From assembly GCA_002371785.1 (NCBI GenBank), contig DFGU01000099.1, positions 1 to 12,905 on the forward strand: 12,905 nt of DNA, given 5' to 3'. Made by a program: the position numbers and the translations under genes. This stretch comes from Bacteroidales bacterium UBA3742. Its GTDB lineage: Bacteria; Bacteroidota; Bacteroidia; Bacteroidales; Paludibacteraceae. The notes below the pieces were generated by a model, which had not been told where the DNA came from, did not search any database, and saw nothing but the letters and a program-made list of their open reading frames with translations. Shown piece by piece: positions 1 to 7,776 of this stretch. Numbering within the stretch: position 1 is the first letter of the stretch; the number at the start of each line of letters is the position of its first letter.

Positions 1-61
1 CATACACAAAAGCCTTATTGACGTCCTTTACCATTGCTGTAATTGTTTTATTTATTGACAT
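1..61 (-). CDS. Start of an unidentified gene, cut by the left window edge
   Basis: An open frame starts with ATG at 61 and runs off the left edge without a stop, giving MSINKTITAMVKDVNKAFVY as the first 20 residues. An in-frame TAA lies directly upstream, so the gene cannot start earlier in this frame; a second in-frame ATG at 34 is an alternative start. A good Bacteroidota promoter (116-147) lies upstream on the same strand and would give a leader of about 48 nt, which is the main reason to believe the frame is real. Twenty residues are too few to name a family, and no function is proposed. Confidence 0.45.
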   Translation of the reverse strand, partial: MSINKTITAMVKDVNKAFVY

Positions 62-68
62 TTATGCG

Positions 69-98
69 GTACACCATTTAGTGGTCCACCAAGTAGTG
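69..98 (-). promoter_or_regulatory. Tandem operator-like dyads CACCANNTAGTG
   Basis: Two adjacent 15-bp units (69-83 and 84-98) match at 12 of 15 positions. Each contains the imperfect dyad CACCA-NN-TAGTG on the + strand (72-83 and 87-98). They lie just downstream of the expected transcript start (about 109) of the promoter at 116-147 and before the ATG at 61, a position where a bound repressor would block transcription. The regulator is unknown. The repeat and symmetry are seen directly; the operator role is inference. Confidence 0.4.
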
Positions 99-103
99 AA
101 CTT

Positions 104-295
104 TTAAATTCGCTGCAAAGGTACAACAAATATTTGATATATGCAAATTATTGATGGGATTTTTTGCAGAAATCGTCGGATAACATCCGATACAATGAGC
201 AACAAAGAAAGCGCACCAAACAGGCATAATACTACTATGGGAAGAAACCACGGGTGGTTAATCCAAAAATTCCATATTTGTTGCAAGCGTTTCAT
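104..295 (-). CDS. Small single-span membrane protein, unknown
   Basis: A 63-residue frame begins with MKRLQQIW and has one strongly hydrophobic stretch (about residues 17-38) followed by basic residues, so it could be a small inner-membrane protein. Its ATG lies 3 nt after the TAA of the gene at 299-1120, an arrangement that suggests translational coupling at the end of the A2M operon. Doubts remain: the last 15 or so codons are also the promoter for the next leftward gene, and the C-terminal part has no clear protein character. A short dyad (TCGGAT-AAC-ATCCGA, 176-190) lies in the frame. No family is recognised. It could be a remnant of a longer gene. Confidence 0.45.
   Translation of the reverse strand: MKRLQQIWNFWINHPWFLPIVVLCLFGALSLLLIVSDVIRRFLQKIPSIICIYQIFVVPLQRI
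116..147 (-). promoter_or_regulatory. Leftward Bacteroidota-type promoter
   Basis: Read on the minus strand, TTTG (147-144) is followed by exactly 20 nt and then TACCTTTG (123-116). This matches the primary sigma factor consensus of Bacteroidota, TTTG-N19-21-TAnnTTTG. The -33 element continues as TTTGCATAT, as in the other promoters of this window. Transcription should start near 109 and run off the left edge. The element overlaps the 3' end of the small ORF at 104-295. Confidence 0.7.
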
Positions 296-298
296 AGG

Positions 299-1120
299 TT
301 AACGAAATAAATTGTGAATATATGTGCTATCTATGTGGTGCGACTGAAGGAATTGATCTTTTGGGAACGAAGCTTCATAATCTAAAGCACCGCCATCGAA
401 AAGAAAGCATACCTCCCGAGAATAAGGGCATGTATGGATATTGTTCAATTGGACATACATTTCCTCTTCCGAATATGGATGGCGCGGAATTTCATACCAA
501 TATTTTCCAAAACCCCGATTTGCGAAATGGATATTGACCAAACTATCCGGCATAAAAATAGTAAACTCACCTATGTTGGCAGCCTTGTGCAGTTGTATAA
601 TGCGTTGAGCCTGAGAAGCATCTATATCAAAAACGGTGTCCTCGGTAAAGATCCTTACCGGGTATGTAATAATCCGGTTTCTTCCTGTTACCTTGCGCGT
701 CTGCAATTGGTTGTTTTGGGTAATGACCAGTGCCGTACTATCCGGCAACGAAAGGGAGTCCGTTGCATAACGGCACAAGTGCATAATAGCATCATGATTA
801 TCCATATATTGTTTCTCCATGCCATTTGGGATGCGATTTGTGCCGTTAGGAAGGACATAGAAGGTGAGAAGAAGTAAAACAATAAGTGAGCCATTCCAGA
901 TGAGCGCTACTTTGCGGAAAACCGGGTTGTCTTTTTGAACCAGTGCATAAATGGATAGTCCGAGGCCAACAAGTATTGTATGTATCGCAATTATAGAACC
1001 AATCCAAATAGGCAGAAACAGATCCACCTCATATAAACAGATGTTGAGACACAAGAGGAACACGTACAAAGTGTTGATCGCCAGAATAATATATGTAATA
1101 ATAGGGATGATGCGTTTCAT
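299..1120 (-). CDS. Membrane-anchored protein of unknown function, downstream of A2M
   Basis: A 273-residue protein starting MKRIIPIITY. The frame is open further upstream to 1246, but that stretch overlaps the end of the A2M gene and reads as basic, low-quality sequence, so the ATG at 1120 is chosen. Three hydrophobic segments (about residues 4-28, 36-61 and 70-90) are followed by a soluble domain of about 180 residues rich in Asp, Tyr, His and beta-type sequence, probably on one face of the inner membrane. It begins 11 nt after the A2M stop codon and ends 3 nt before the small membrane ORF, so it is very likely co-transcribed with A2M. I do not recognise a family. It may anchor or assist the A2M-like protein, but that rests only on position. 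This part of the window looks more AT-rich than the right half. Confidence 0.75.
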   Translation of the reverse strand: MKRIIPIITYIILAINTLYVFLLCLNICLYEVDLFLPIWIGSIIAIHTILVGLGLSIYALVQKDNPVFRKVALIWNGSLIVLLLLTFYVLPNGTNRIPNGMEKQYMDNHDAIMHLCRYATDSLSLPDSTALVITQNNQLQTRKVTGRNRIITYPVRIFTEDTVFDIDASQAQRIIQLHKAANIGEFTIFMPDSLVNIHFANRGFGKYWYEIPRHPYSEEEMYVQLNNIHTCPYSREVCFLFDGGALDYEASFPKDQFLQSHHIDSTYIHNLFR

Positions 1121-1131
1121 AGGACTATATA

Positions 1132-4100
1132 TTATTGGTTGCCATGAAGGGTGTCCGTCGTGGTGTGGGCGGTGAATTCGGGTGCAAGTTCGGAGACGAT
1201 GGATGCCAGGCCGGCGAGGGTGGTGCCGGAAGCAGTAACATAACACTCATACGAGATCACCGTGGTGCCACGACTGAGGTGGTCGATATAAAAACGCTCT
1301 TCGGTGTTGTGAATATCTCTATAATAGAAGGCGTTATTCGTCCAGCGATATGCAGAAACGCCTATAGGCTCCAATAGCGCGGCACGATGATCGGTCAGAA
1401 CAACATTATCCATCTCGCGATCGGTAGTGATCGTCAAGACAACACGTATCTTTTCGCCCTTGGCAAGCGGTTTATCGGTGGCGATAGTGGCATCACAGCG
1501 CTTGAAACGACGCTGGATCCGGAGTGCTTTGGTCGAGAAGGCTTGCAATTGGTCAGCCGGCGCATCAAAAGAGGTCATGAGGGCTCCCCAGGCGGGTGTG
1601 CCGACGGTATGACGAACGGTATAACGGGTCGTGGTGTCCGGCAAAGTGATCGTTTCCATCGGTGCAATCTTCGAAATCTGCACAGACGGCATGCCGTTCA
1701 TTAGCGCATAAGTGACGTAGGCGTTGAGCGATGATTGTCCCCATTCGGTGGTGCGGTTGTTGAGAATCAGCCATTGACGAAGACCCTCCAACTCATGTGG
1801 CTGTGGGTCGATACGTGAGAAAGCGAGCAGGAACGAGGCCTGCAGGTCTGCCTGTCGGTACCACCAGTAGCGGTCCGGCAGGTTGTTCCAGTACATGCCG
1901 TGGTCATGATCAACGGTAGCGTATCGGCGCAAGCCGTTGATGAGCGAGAGCGCACGGTCGTGCTGTCCGGCACGTTCGAACGTGAGAGCAAGCATGGGCC
2001 ACGAAGTCAGCTCGGCTGTATTGAGATGAGCGTATAAGGAATCGAGTGCAGCCGAATAGATACGCTGTGCGTCATCGAAAAGGGGATGCTCTTTAAACAT
2101 CGCTCTAACGTACGCATACGACGCAAAAACAGAATAGTCAGGTAGCGAGTCGTGATGCGCTTTGCGATACGCTTTCTCACGACGAACCACCTCTTTGTCG
2201 ATGAAACGAACGGCATTTTCCTTAATGCTACTCAGTTGCGGTTCCAACGCATCCGCTTCTTGCAACTCACCCAGCATAGCCAACACGCGAAGGGTGAGGT
2301 AATAGGAGGCCGTACTACGGCTATCCATGAGCCAAGAGAAGGCGCCGCTGCTACGCTGGTAAGCACGCAGTTTCGCCCTAAATGACGAGATATCCACAGC
2401 CGTGACAGACGGATGGTCTGCGGCGAGTTTGTTGCGCAGCGCCAGGGTATAGTAGTTATGGACGAGTTGGGTGATCGTGACAGCCGACGAGTCGATGCCC
2501 GATGGCAGTTGGGCTGCGATATAGGCCAACGGATCGTTGCAAAGCATCAGCGTTACCCGGCGATTGGAGGCATCAACCGGCGACGGCAGGGCAAGCGTGA
2601 GCATACTATCCGTCGCATGCATATAGAACGGCAGACATTCCGACACGGGTTCTACGATCGGCAGTACGGACAGACGACGCTGTTCTCCATCGGAAGTGCC
2701 ATTAGCATCCCGCACCTCGGCACGCACAATGATATCGTGTGCGGAAGATGCAGTATAAGGGAAGAACCGGGTCTCGGAAGCGTGCGGTGCAACAGACAAG
2801 TCCTCCGCAAAGGTGGCCAGCAGCGAGTCGGTCACGGCATCACGGATCTGCAACGAGACGTGCGTCGGACGGACGGAGTCAGCCGCGTTGCTGATGACAC
2901 ATGGCAACATGAGGGCATCCCCCTGACGCATGAAGCGCGGCATTTGGAGGCGCAGCATCAGGGTACGACGAGCCAAGAGGGTACGGGTAAAATAGTCAGA
3001 ACGCCCGTTGTCTGCCCAAGCCATTGCCTGTATCAACCATTCGGTATTATCCGGAGGAGTAAGAAAATGTACGTGTACTTCTCCGGCGGTGTCCGTGTGC
3101 AGGTTCGGCAAGTACAAGGCCAGACGGGTATCGCCCTGACGGAATACAGGAGAGGTCTCTACCACGGAGGAACCGACGTCTTCTTTAACAACACTTAATT
3201 GTACAGCGTCTTCTTCCATAAGCCTGAGTCTATCAGTCTCCTTTATAGAACCGACACCACGAATGCTTATGCTATTTTTTTGCACTCCTGCCACGCTTCC
3301 ATAGCCTGTAACAACTACTTCACTGAGTGCCTTCTGGTCGTCCTCCATGACGATGTACATGTTGCTATACGATTTGCAAGATACCGATATCATGCCTATG
3401 AAAGTACATCGGATCATCGCATTCGGGCTGACAGCCAGACTGAAATAGCCTTCCAAATCGGTGACAGTACCATGCGTGGTGCCCTGCTCTATGATGCTGG
3501 CACCAATGATCGGTTCTCCTTGTGTATCTACCACCTGACCGAAAATCACAATCATTTGTGACGAGTCCACGCGATACGGCTCATACAACATCGGGGGCTG
3601 GTAATAGACTTCCCTTGCTATTTTAGGAACTTGCGAGCGGAAATGCTGTGACTGAGAGACATAAGTCGGCTTGCGGAATGTGGTAAACGGGAGTTCCCAT
3701 TTCGGCATATAGGGGTTTTCCCATAACGATGAGTGGAGCGACTCCAGGGCTTGGTCGGTCATGTTGAGCACCATATGTCCTTGCAGCGGTTTTCCCTGCG
3801 CGTCGGTCAGACGGAAAGTCCACGTCTCATGGGCATCAGGTGTCAGATAATCGCGCATGGTAACAGGCACAATATGCAGTTCCGTCCGGTTGATGCCTTT
3901 CAGATGATGATGTCTCTCGTAGAATGTACCGTCTTCGCGGCACGTGAGGAAACGCACATCCAGATATTCGTCGGTCTGGTCAGGCAGCGTAAATGTAAAA
4001 GCGTGCATGCCCGGCGTGAGCAAATGCCACTGACGCGTGAGGATCTTATTGCGAGAGGATGTAACGCAATATACCCACGTTGTACGCGGTACGCCGAGAC

Positions 4101-5982
4101 GTAACGTCGCCTCTTGGCCGTTGATTGTCATGCTATCGCTCGGCAGCCACAACACGGAGTCCTGCGGAACGCCGGATATCATGGGCATAGGCTGATCATC
4201 GGCAGAAGATTGCTCAGAAGCCAGGGATATGCGGAGCGAAGCCTCACGAACCTCACCATCTGCGGAAGTTGCATACGCAGTGACAGACAGGAAATTATGC
4301 TTTCCGTGTTTGGCGACAATACTATCAGTAAGCGAGAAACGGAAAACGCCTTCCAGATCGGTAGTGACCGTATCCAAACCAATGTTTGTTCTCACTTGCA
4401 CACCCGTTAACGGCAAACCGTTCGAACGGAGTACTTTGCCGGTTATAGGCGTGAGATATTCCCGTTTCATCGTGCGGCAGGAGTCGTCGAAAGCGATGGA
4501 GAAAGAGGGCAGACGGTAGTCCTCCAGTTGAACGGTTGTAAATACCCCTGCAGAACGATCTTTCAAGCGTGCATTGACGTAATAGTATCCTCGACGCATA
4601 TCATTCGTGAACGGCAGATCCATCGTCGCGATGGCGTCCTCGTTCATGACAAGAATGGTATCTATTAATTCTCTTTGCGGGCTTGAGATAGATACATGCA
4701 ACGATTTGTTTTTCATCAGACTGGTCTGGAACTTATGCCTTTGCTGCCCAATAAACGCGATGTGCAGTGTATCTCCCGGACGGAAAATAGTAGCATTAGG
4801 TAGCGCAATGATCGCCGCTTGATATTCAGCCGCCATATTTTCATTATACAATTCGGCATTATGGTACTTATCCTCACCTAACGACAGCCGATAGGTGCGA
4901 TAATACGTATTCCGTTTCGAAGTTTTGGCTTCTCCATTCCGGTTTGTGTAGCGTGCAAGCTGCTTATCGGACTTAACCTTGACATGATGAAGCGGTTGAC
5001 CGGTATGGACATCCGTGACAATGATCCAGGGCTTTGGCTGCTTCATCTGTCCCTCTTGCATTAACAGACACCGCAGGTCACTTACCGTGAAGATACGGTA
5101 GTAAATGCGAGTATTAGGGAGACTATCCACCGGTGTCTGCAAGGTATCATCGGGTACGCGGGCATAAACAAAATAGGTGCCGAATGGTTGCGGCTTCATC
5201 TTGCATTGCTGGTCCTGCAGTTCGAAGATCAGCGATTCATCTGTGGTAACGCGCAGCGAATCCACTTTCACCAAGGATTTTGCGACCGAACGTCTCTTCG
5301 GCCACTTCTCCGGCAGACGATAGACTTCGAAGATAATCTCCCGGGCATTCCGGTTGTAATAAGAGATGGTCAAAGAATCGGTAGTGGAAACCAGCGACGG
5401 ATACGAGTAATCGATCTCAATCTGCTCGCACATACGCTTGCTATACAAGATGTCGGAAGCAAAAGGAGAATTCGGGAACGAACGTAAATACGCACATACA
5501 GAGCGGTAGTAACGTTTGTTTTTATACTCTTGCTGGTATGTCAGCACATATCCGCGCTCCCAACTATCCGGTAGCGAGTCATACAAATCTAACAATTTGT
5601 TGCCATACGTGCTCTTGAGTCTGTTGAGCCGGATGTACAATCGTGGCAGAATAGACGCATCCTGTTCGTGAAATGCGAGCCAACTTCCGGCAACAGAGTC
5701 GTAGCTCGGCAGACGACGGGTATAGTACTCATTCGCGATGAGGTCGTACAACGTAGGCATCAACAACATGTTAAGCGTATCGGTAGAGACAATATTCAGT
5801 TCCTCGTACCATTGCTCCACGGAAATAGAACGTGTAAGCGAATCATGCCGGATAGCCATTTTGAGAAAATCTGCATGCTCCATCGTGTTCGACAACTGAT
5901 GAAGCGAATGGATATCCAAGTCCTCTGCTCGTGCCACAAGCAGAAGAGCAAGACTAATAATAAACAGAATAGAGCGTTTCAT
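1132..5982 (-). CDS. Alpha-2-macroglobulin family protein with an inserted SusC-type module and no thioester
   Basis: A 1616-residue exported protein of the alpha-2-macroglobulin superfamily, whose members trap proteases in the cell envelope. A type I signal peptide (hydrophobic residues 5-17, cleavage probably after ARA at 19) has no lipobox cysteine. Visible parts are a helical N-terminal region, an MG2-like segment opening with FRPGDTLHIAF (about 395-490), a beta-sandwich near 510-560, a bait-region-type domain (about 640-800), a carboxypeptidase-regulatory-like domain (about 812-885) ending in the SusC signature LSEVVVTGYG (886-895), the conserved A2M domain (about 960-1040), an alpha-helical domain (about 1130-1440) and a typical C-terminal domain. 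Where family members carry the CxEQ thioester, this protein reads SGIDSSAVTI (1161-1170), so covalent trapping is not expected. The length is normal for bacterial A2Ms. It is followed by two small membrane genes. Confidence 0.9.
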   Translation of the reverse strand: MKRSILFIISLALLLVARAEDLDIHSLHQLSNTMEHADFLKMAIRHDSLTRSISVEQWYEELNIVSTDTLNMLLMPTLYDLIANEYYTRRLPSYDSVAGSWLAFHEQDASILPRLYIRLNRLKSTYGNKLLDLYDSLPDSWERGYVLTYQQEYKNKRYYRSVCAYLRSFPNSPFASDILYSKRMCEQIEIDYSYPSLVSTTDSLTISYYNRNAREIIFEVYRLPEKWPKRRSVAKSLVKVDSLRVTTDESLIFELQDQQCKMKPQPFGTYFVYARVPDDTLQTPVDSLPNTRIYYRIFTVSDLRCLLMQEGQMKQPKPWIIVTDVHTGQPLHHVKVKSDKQLARYTNRNGEAKTSKRNTYYRTYRLSLGEDKYHNAELYNENMAAEYQAAIIALPNATIFRPGDTLHIAFIGQQRHKFQTSLMKNKSLHVSISSPQRELIDTILVMNEDAIATMDLPFTNDMRRGYYYVNARLKDRSAGVFTTVQLEDYRLPSFSIAFDDSCRTMKREYLTPITGKVLRSNGLPLTGVQVRTNIGLDTVTTDLEGVFRFSLTDSIVAKHGKHNFLSVTAYATSADGEVREASLRISLASEQSSADDQPMPMISGVPQDSVLWLPSDSMTINGQEATLRLGVPRTTWVYCVTSSRNKILTRQWHLLTPGMHAFTFTLPDQTDEYLDVRFLTCREDGTFYERHHHLKGINRTELHIVPVTMRDYLTPDAHETWTFRLTDAQGKPLQGHMVLNMTDQALESLHSSLWENPYMPKWELPFTTFRKPTYVSQSQHFRSQVPKIAREVYYQPPMLYEPYRVDSSQMIVIFGQVVDTQGEPIIGASIIEQGTTHGTVTDLEGYFSLAVSPNAMIRCTFIGMISVSCKSYSNMYIVMEDDQKALSEVVVTGYGSVAGVQKNSISIRGVGSIKETDRLRLMEEDAVQLSVVKEDVGSSVVETSPVFRQGDTRLALYLPNLHTDTAGEVHVHFLTPPDNTEWLIQAMAWADNGRSDYFTRTLLARRTLMLRLQMPRFMRQGDALMLPCVISNAADSVRPTHVSLQIRDAVTDSLLATFAEDLSVAPHASETRFFPYTASSAHDIIVRAEVRDANGTSDGEQRRLSVLPIVEPVSECLPFYMHATDSMLTLALPSPVDASNRRVTLMLCNDPLAYIAAQLPSGIDSSAVTITQLVHNYYTLALRNKLAADHPSVTAVDISSFRAKLRAYQRSSGAFSWLMDSRSTASYYLTLRVLAMLGELQEADALEPQLSSIKENAVRFIDKEVVRREKAYRKAHHDSLPDYSVFASYAYVRAMFKEHPLFDDAQRIYSAALDSLYAHLNTAELTSWPMLALTFERAGQHDRALSLINGLRRYATVDHDHGMYWNNLPDRYWWYRQADLQASFLLAFSRIDPQPHELEGLRQWLILNNRTTEWGQSSLNAYVTYALMNGMPSVQISKIAPMETITLPDTTTRYTVRHTVGTPAWGALMTSFDAPADQLQAFSTKALRIQRRFKRCDATIATDKPLAKGEKIRVVLTITTDREMDNVVLTDHRAALLEPIGVSAYRWTNNAFYYRDIHNTEERFYIDHLSRGTTVISYECYVTASGTTLAGLASIVSELAPEFTAHTTTDTLHGNQ

Positions 5983-6026
5983 AGTACAATATTATTTTAT
6001 AGTGACACCTTTCTTCCTTTACTCTC

Positions 6027-6114
6027 CAATGGATGCTCAATGGATGCTGAATGGGTGCTCAATGGATGCTCAATGGGTGTTCAATGGATGCTCAATGGAT
6101 GCTCAATGGGTGCT
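6027..6114. repeat. Eight tandem copies of an 11-bp unit CAATGGRTGCT
   Basis: Eight contiguous 11-bp units fill exactly 88 bp between the YcxB-like gene and the A2M gene. The seventh base is A or G in the order A A G, A G, A A G, which suggests that a 33-bp higher-order unit was copied with one 11-bp unit lost. Other differences are only a G at the first base of unit 3 and a T at the tenth base of unit 5. The unit is close to one turn of B-DNA and is not a multiple of three. No hairpin forms within it. It lies in the leader region of the A2M gene, so copy number could affect expression, but that is inference. Confidence 0.95.
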
Positions 6115-6156
6115 AGTAATGACGTAAGCCCATCATTATGCCAAGAGAACACCGAC

Positions 6157-6666
6157 TTACATCCGCTTGTTGCGGAGGTTTTCGATGAAGAGGTCGAAGC
6201 CGGCCGGGCAGACGTCGCGGGTCATGCAATAGCCCATATTGGGCGCGTACATGAGGTAGATGTCTTGGTCGGTCAGGACGATATCGACGAGGTCGGTATA
6301 TTTATGACTGCTATCACCCATCGGCGACTTCACTTCGAAATGGTCGTCATAGAAAGAAAACTCCCATTCTATCGACATATTCGTGGCACGGAAATTCTTC
6401 AAGGCCTGCTTTTTGATATTACGCGGGAACTGCCAATACGTAAACACCAAAAGCACAGCCGTTACGATATAAATCACCCAGGGCTGGAAGTTTTCAAATA
6501 TCTTGAAATAATACAGCACCGCCACAATGATTGCCGTTGCCAACACAGAAGTCAGGATGCGGTTGAGCTTGAACTTCGGCTGGCGAAAATTGATGGCGTG
6601 GTTGTAACGCAGATAGAGTTCTTCCGTCAACTTGGACGTGAAATGATATTTAGGACTTGGATTCAT
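6157..6666 (-). CDS. YcxB-like membrane protein
   Basis: A 169-residue protein with a short cytoplasmic N-terminus, two membrane segments (about 36-54 and 62-79), and a C-terminal domain (about 100-162) reading SFYDDHFEVKSP, then a YTDLVDIVLTDQDIYLMY stretch. This layout and the pattern 'aspartate-rich strand, Y-x-D-L/I, then D-x-Y-L-M-Y' match the YcxB-like family (YcxB C-terminal domain), whose function is unknown. It starts 12 nt after the GH53 stop and is probably co-transcribed with it. The ATG at 6666 is the only sensible start. A tandem repeat follows the gene. Nothing in the sequence links it directly to galactan use, so its place beside GH53 may be incidental. Confidence 0.75.
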   Translation of the reverse strand: MNPSPKYHFTSKLTEELYLRYNHAINFRQPKFKLNRILTSVLATAIIVAVLYYFKIFENFQPWVIYIVTAVLLVFTYWQFPRNIKKQALKNFRATNMSIEWEFSFYDDHFEVKSPMGDSSHKYTDLVDIVLTDQDIYLMYAPNMGYCMTRDVCPAGFDLFIENLRNKRM

Positions 6667-6678
6667 AATGGTAACGGT

Positions 6679-7716
6679 TTATTCGGGTTTATCGATAAAT
6701 AGTTGCTTTAGCACCTCCGAGGGACCACCGTCCTTAGTAAAGGCACCCATATCGTAGCTACCCCAGCCCAGCGGGATATACTCGGCCGGACGCCAACCGC
6801 CATAGACCTCAGGCTCCCAATAGAAGATGCCGGCGCAGGAGTCGATAGCCTGGATTCTGCCGATGAAATCGGTCATAACCTGCACCGACTCTTCATTATT
6901 CGCAAACATACCCACCTCGGCTATCATGACGGGGCAATGCCACTGACCAATCAGGCGACGGATATTCTCCTCTGCGAGTTGATTCATCTCCTGCCACGAC
7001 TTACCGCCGTTCCAGGCACTCATCATCGGATAGTGCGACAGACCAATCATGTCCCACTTGCCGCCATGCTCCTTCAGCGCCTGCCAGAACCAGTCGCGCT
7101 GCTCGTAGGCATTGTCCACATGCACAATGACCTGGATATCAGGGAAAATCTCCTTAGCGGCATCGTAGCCCATGGCCGTCAGACCGGCATACTGGTCCCA
7201 ATTGCCTTTGTCGCGCTCCACCTTGCCCAAGGGCCAGAGCATACCATTGGGCGTCTCGTTACCGATCTGCACCCACTCCGGACGGATACCCTCCTCCTTG
7301 AGCGTACCCAGAATATCCATGGTATGTTCACGCACAGCCTCGAGCATCGTCGGGTAGTCATATTCGCGCCATGCCATCGGGATATCCTGGCGATGCGGGT
7401 CGGCAAAGAAATCGGAATAATGGATATCGATCATGATTCGTTGGCCGGCCTTGGCAGCACGCTTAGCCAGCAGGAGCATATCGTCCTTATTACTCCAGCC
7501 GGTGGAGTGGTTGACCCACACGCGCAGACGCACCGCATTCATACCCATGCTGCGGAGACTATCGATACAATCGTAGCGGAACATGCTGTCATGCTCCATC
7601 TCGCTGAGCCAGCTCAGGTCACATCCCTTGGCCCACGAGCCGCGGGGACTATCGGTCTTGTAATAACAACTCGTCAGCAGCAGCGCTGCAGCGGCGATAA
7701 AAAGAAAGCGTTTCAT
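6679..7716 (-). CDS. Arabinogalactan endo-beta-1,4-galactanase, GH53 lipoprotein
   Basis: A 345-residue lipoprotein that should cut beta-1,4-galactan, the side chain of pectic type I arabinogalactan. The signal peptide ends in the lipobox LLLTSC with Cys17, so the enzyme is attached to a membrane, in Bacteroidota often at the cell surface. Family GH53 landmarks appear in order: GCDLSW (31-36), NAVRLRVWVN (60-69), HYSDFFADPHRQ with PMAW (99-116), VQIGNE with the acid/base Glu154 followed by NGMLWP, and IAEVGM with the presumed nucleophile Glu267, then the GIFYWEPE stretch (296-303). Length is that of the catalytic domain alone. It has its own promoter (7745-7776) with a short leader of about 22 nt. 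No SusC/SusD pair or other galactan gene lies in the window, so it is not part of a visible polysaccharide utilisation locus. Confidence 0.93.
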   Translation of the reverse strand: MKRFLFIAAAALLLTSCYYKTDSPRGSWAKGCDLSWLSEMEHDSMFRYDCIDSLRSMGMNAVRLRVWVNHSTGWSNKDDMLLLAKRAAKAGQRIMIDIHYSDFFADPHRQDIPMAWREYDYPTMLEAVREHTMDILGTLKEEGIRPEWVQIGNETPNGMLWPLGKVERDKGNWDQYAGLTAMGYDAAKEIFPDIQVIVHVDNAYEQRDWFWQALKEHGGKWDMIGLSHYPMMSAWNGGKSWQEMNQLAEENIRRLIGQWHCPVMIAEVGMFANNEESVQVMTDFIGRIQAIDSCAGIFYWEPEVYGGWRPAEYIPLGWGSYDMGAFTKDGGPSEVLKQLFIDKPE

Positions 7717-7744
7717 ACGTACAGAACAGATTGATTAACGGTGG

Positions 7745-7776
7745 CAAAATTACAATAAAAATCTGACATATGCAAA
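7745..7776 (-). promoter_or_regulatory. Promoter for the GH53 gene
   Basis: On the minus strand, TTTG (7776-7773), a 20-nt spacer and TAATTTTG (7752-7745) match the Bacteroidota promoter consensus. The -33 element reads TTTGCATATGTC. Transcription should start near 7738, giving a leader of roughly 22 nt before the ATG at 7716. Confidence 0.75.

Noticed and set aside
69..98. Insertion sequence end at the left edge
   Set aside because: The paired repeats are tandem operator-like dyads between a promoter and a start codon; no transposase fragment or target duplication is visible.
176..190. Hairpin TCGGAT-AAC-ATCCGA as a terminator of the A2M operon
   Set aside because: It lies inside a frame and neither strand has a T-run after the stem.
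322..877. Open frames on the + strand opposite the 299-1120 gene
   Set aside because: They lie antisense to a frame with clear membrane segments and an operon position; their translations show no domain or hydrophobic pattern, and no ribosome binding site or promoter precedes them.
2413..3198. 261-residue open frame on the + strand inside A2M
   Set aside because: It is antisense to conserved A2M domain sequence and rich in Arg, Gln and Gly, as expected for a shadow frame in GC-rich DNA.
3190..3560. Lower GC across the SusC-like insert as a sign of recent transfer
   Set aside because: By hand counts the insert is about 42-53% GC against about 62% in one 60-bp stretch downstream, but the N-terminal half of the same gene is similarly low, so the contrast is not specific.
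5668..6702. 344-residue open frame on the + strand crossing the 11-bp repeat
   Set aside because: It runs antisense to the A2M start and the YcxB-like gene; its middle is only the translated tandem repeat and the rest is low-quality sequence.
6937..7734. 265-residue open frame on the + strand opposite GH53
   Set aside because: The minus strand carries an intact GH53 enzyme with both catalytic glutamates; the + frame has no family character.
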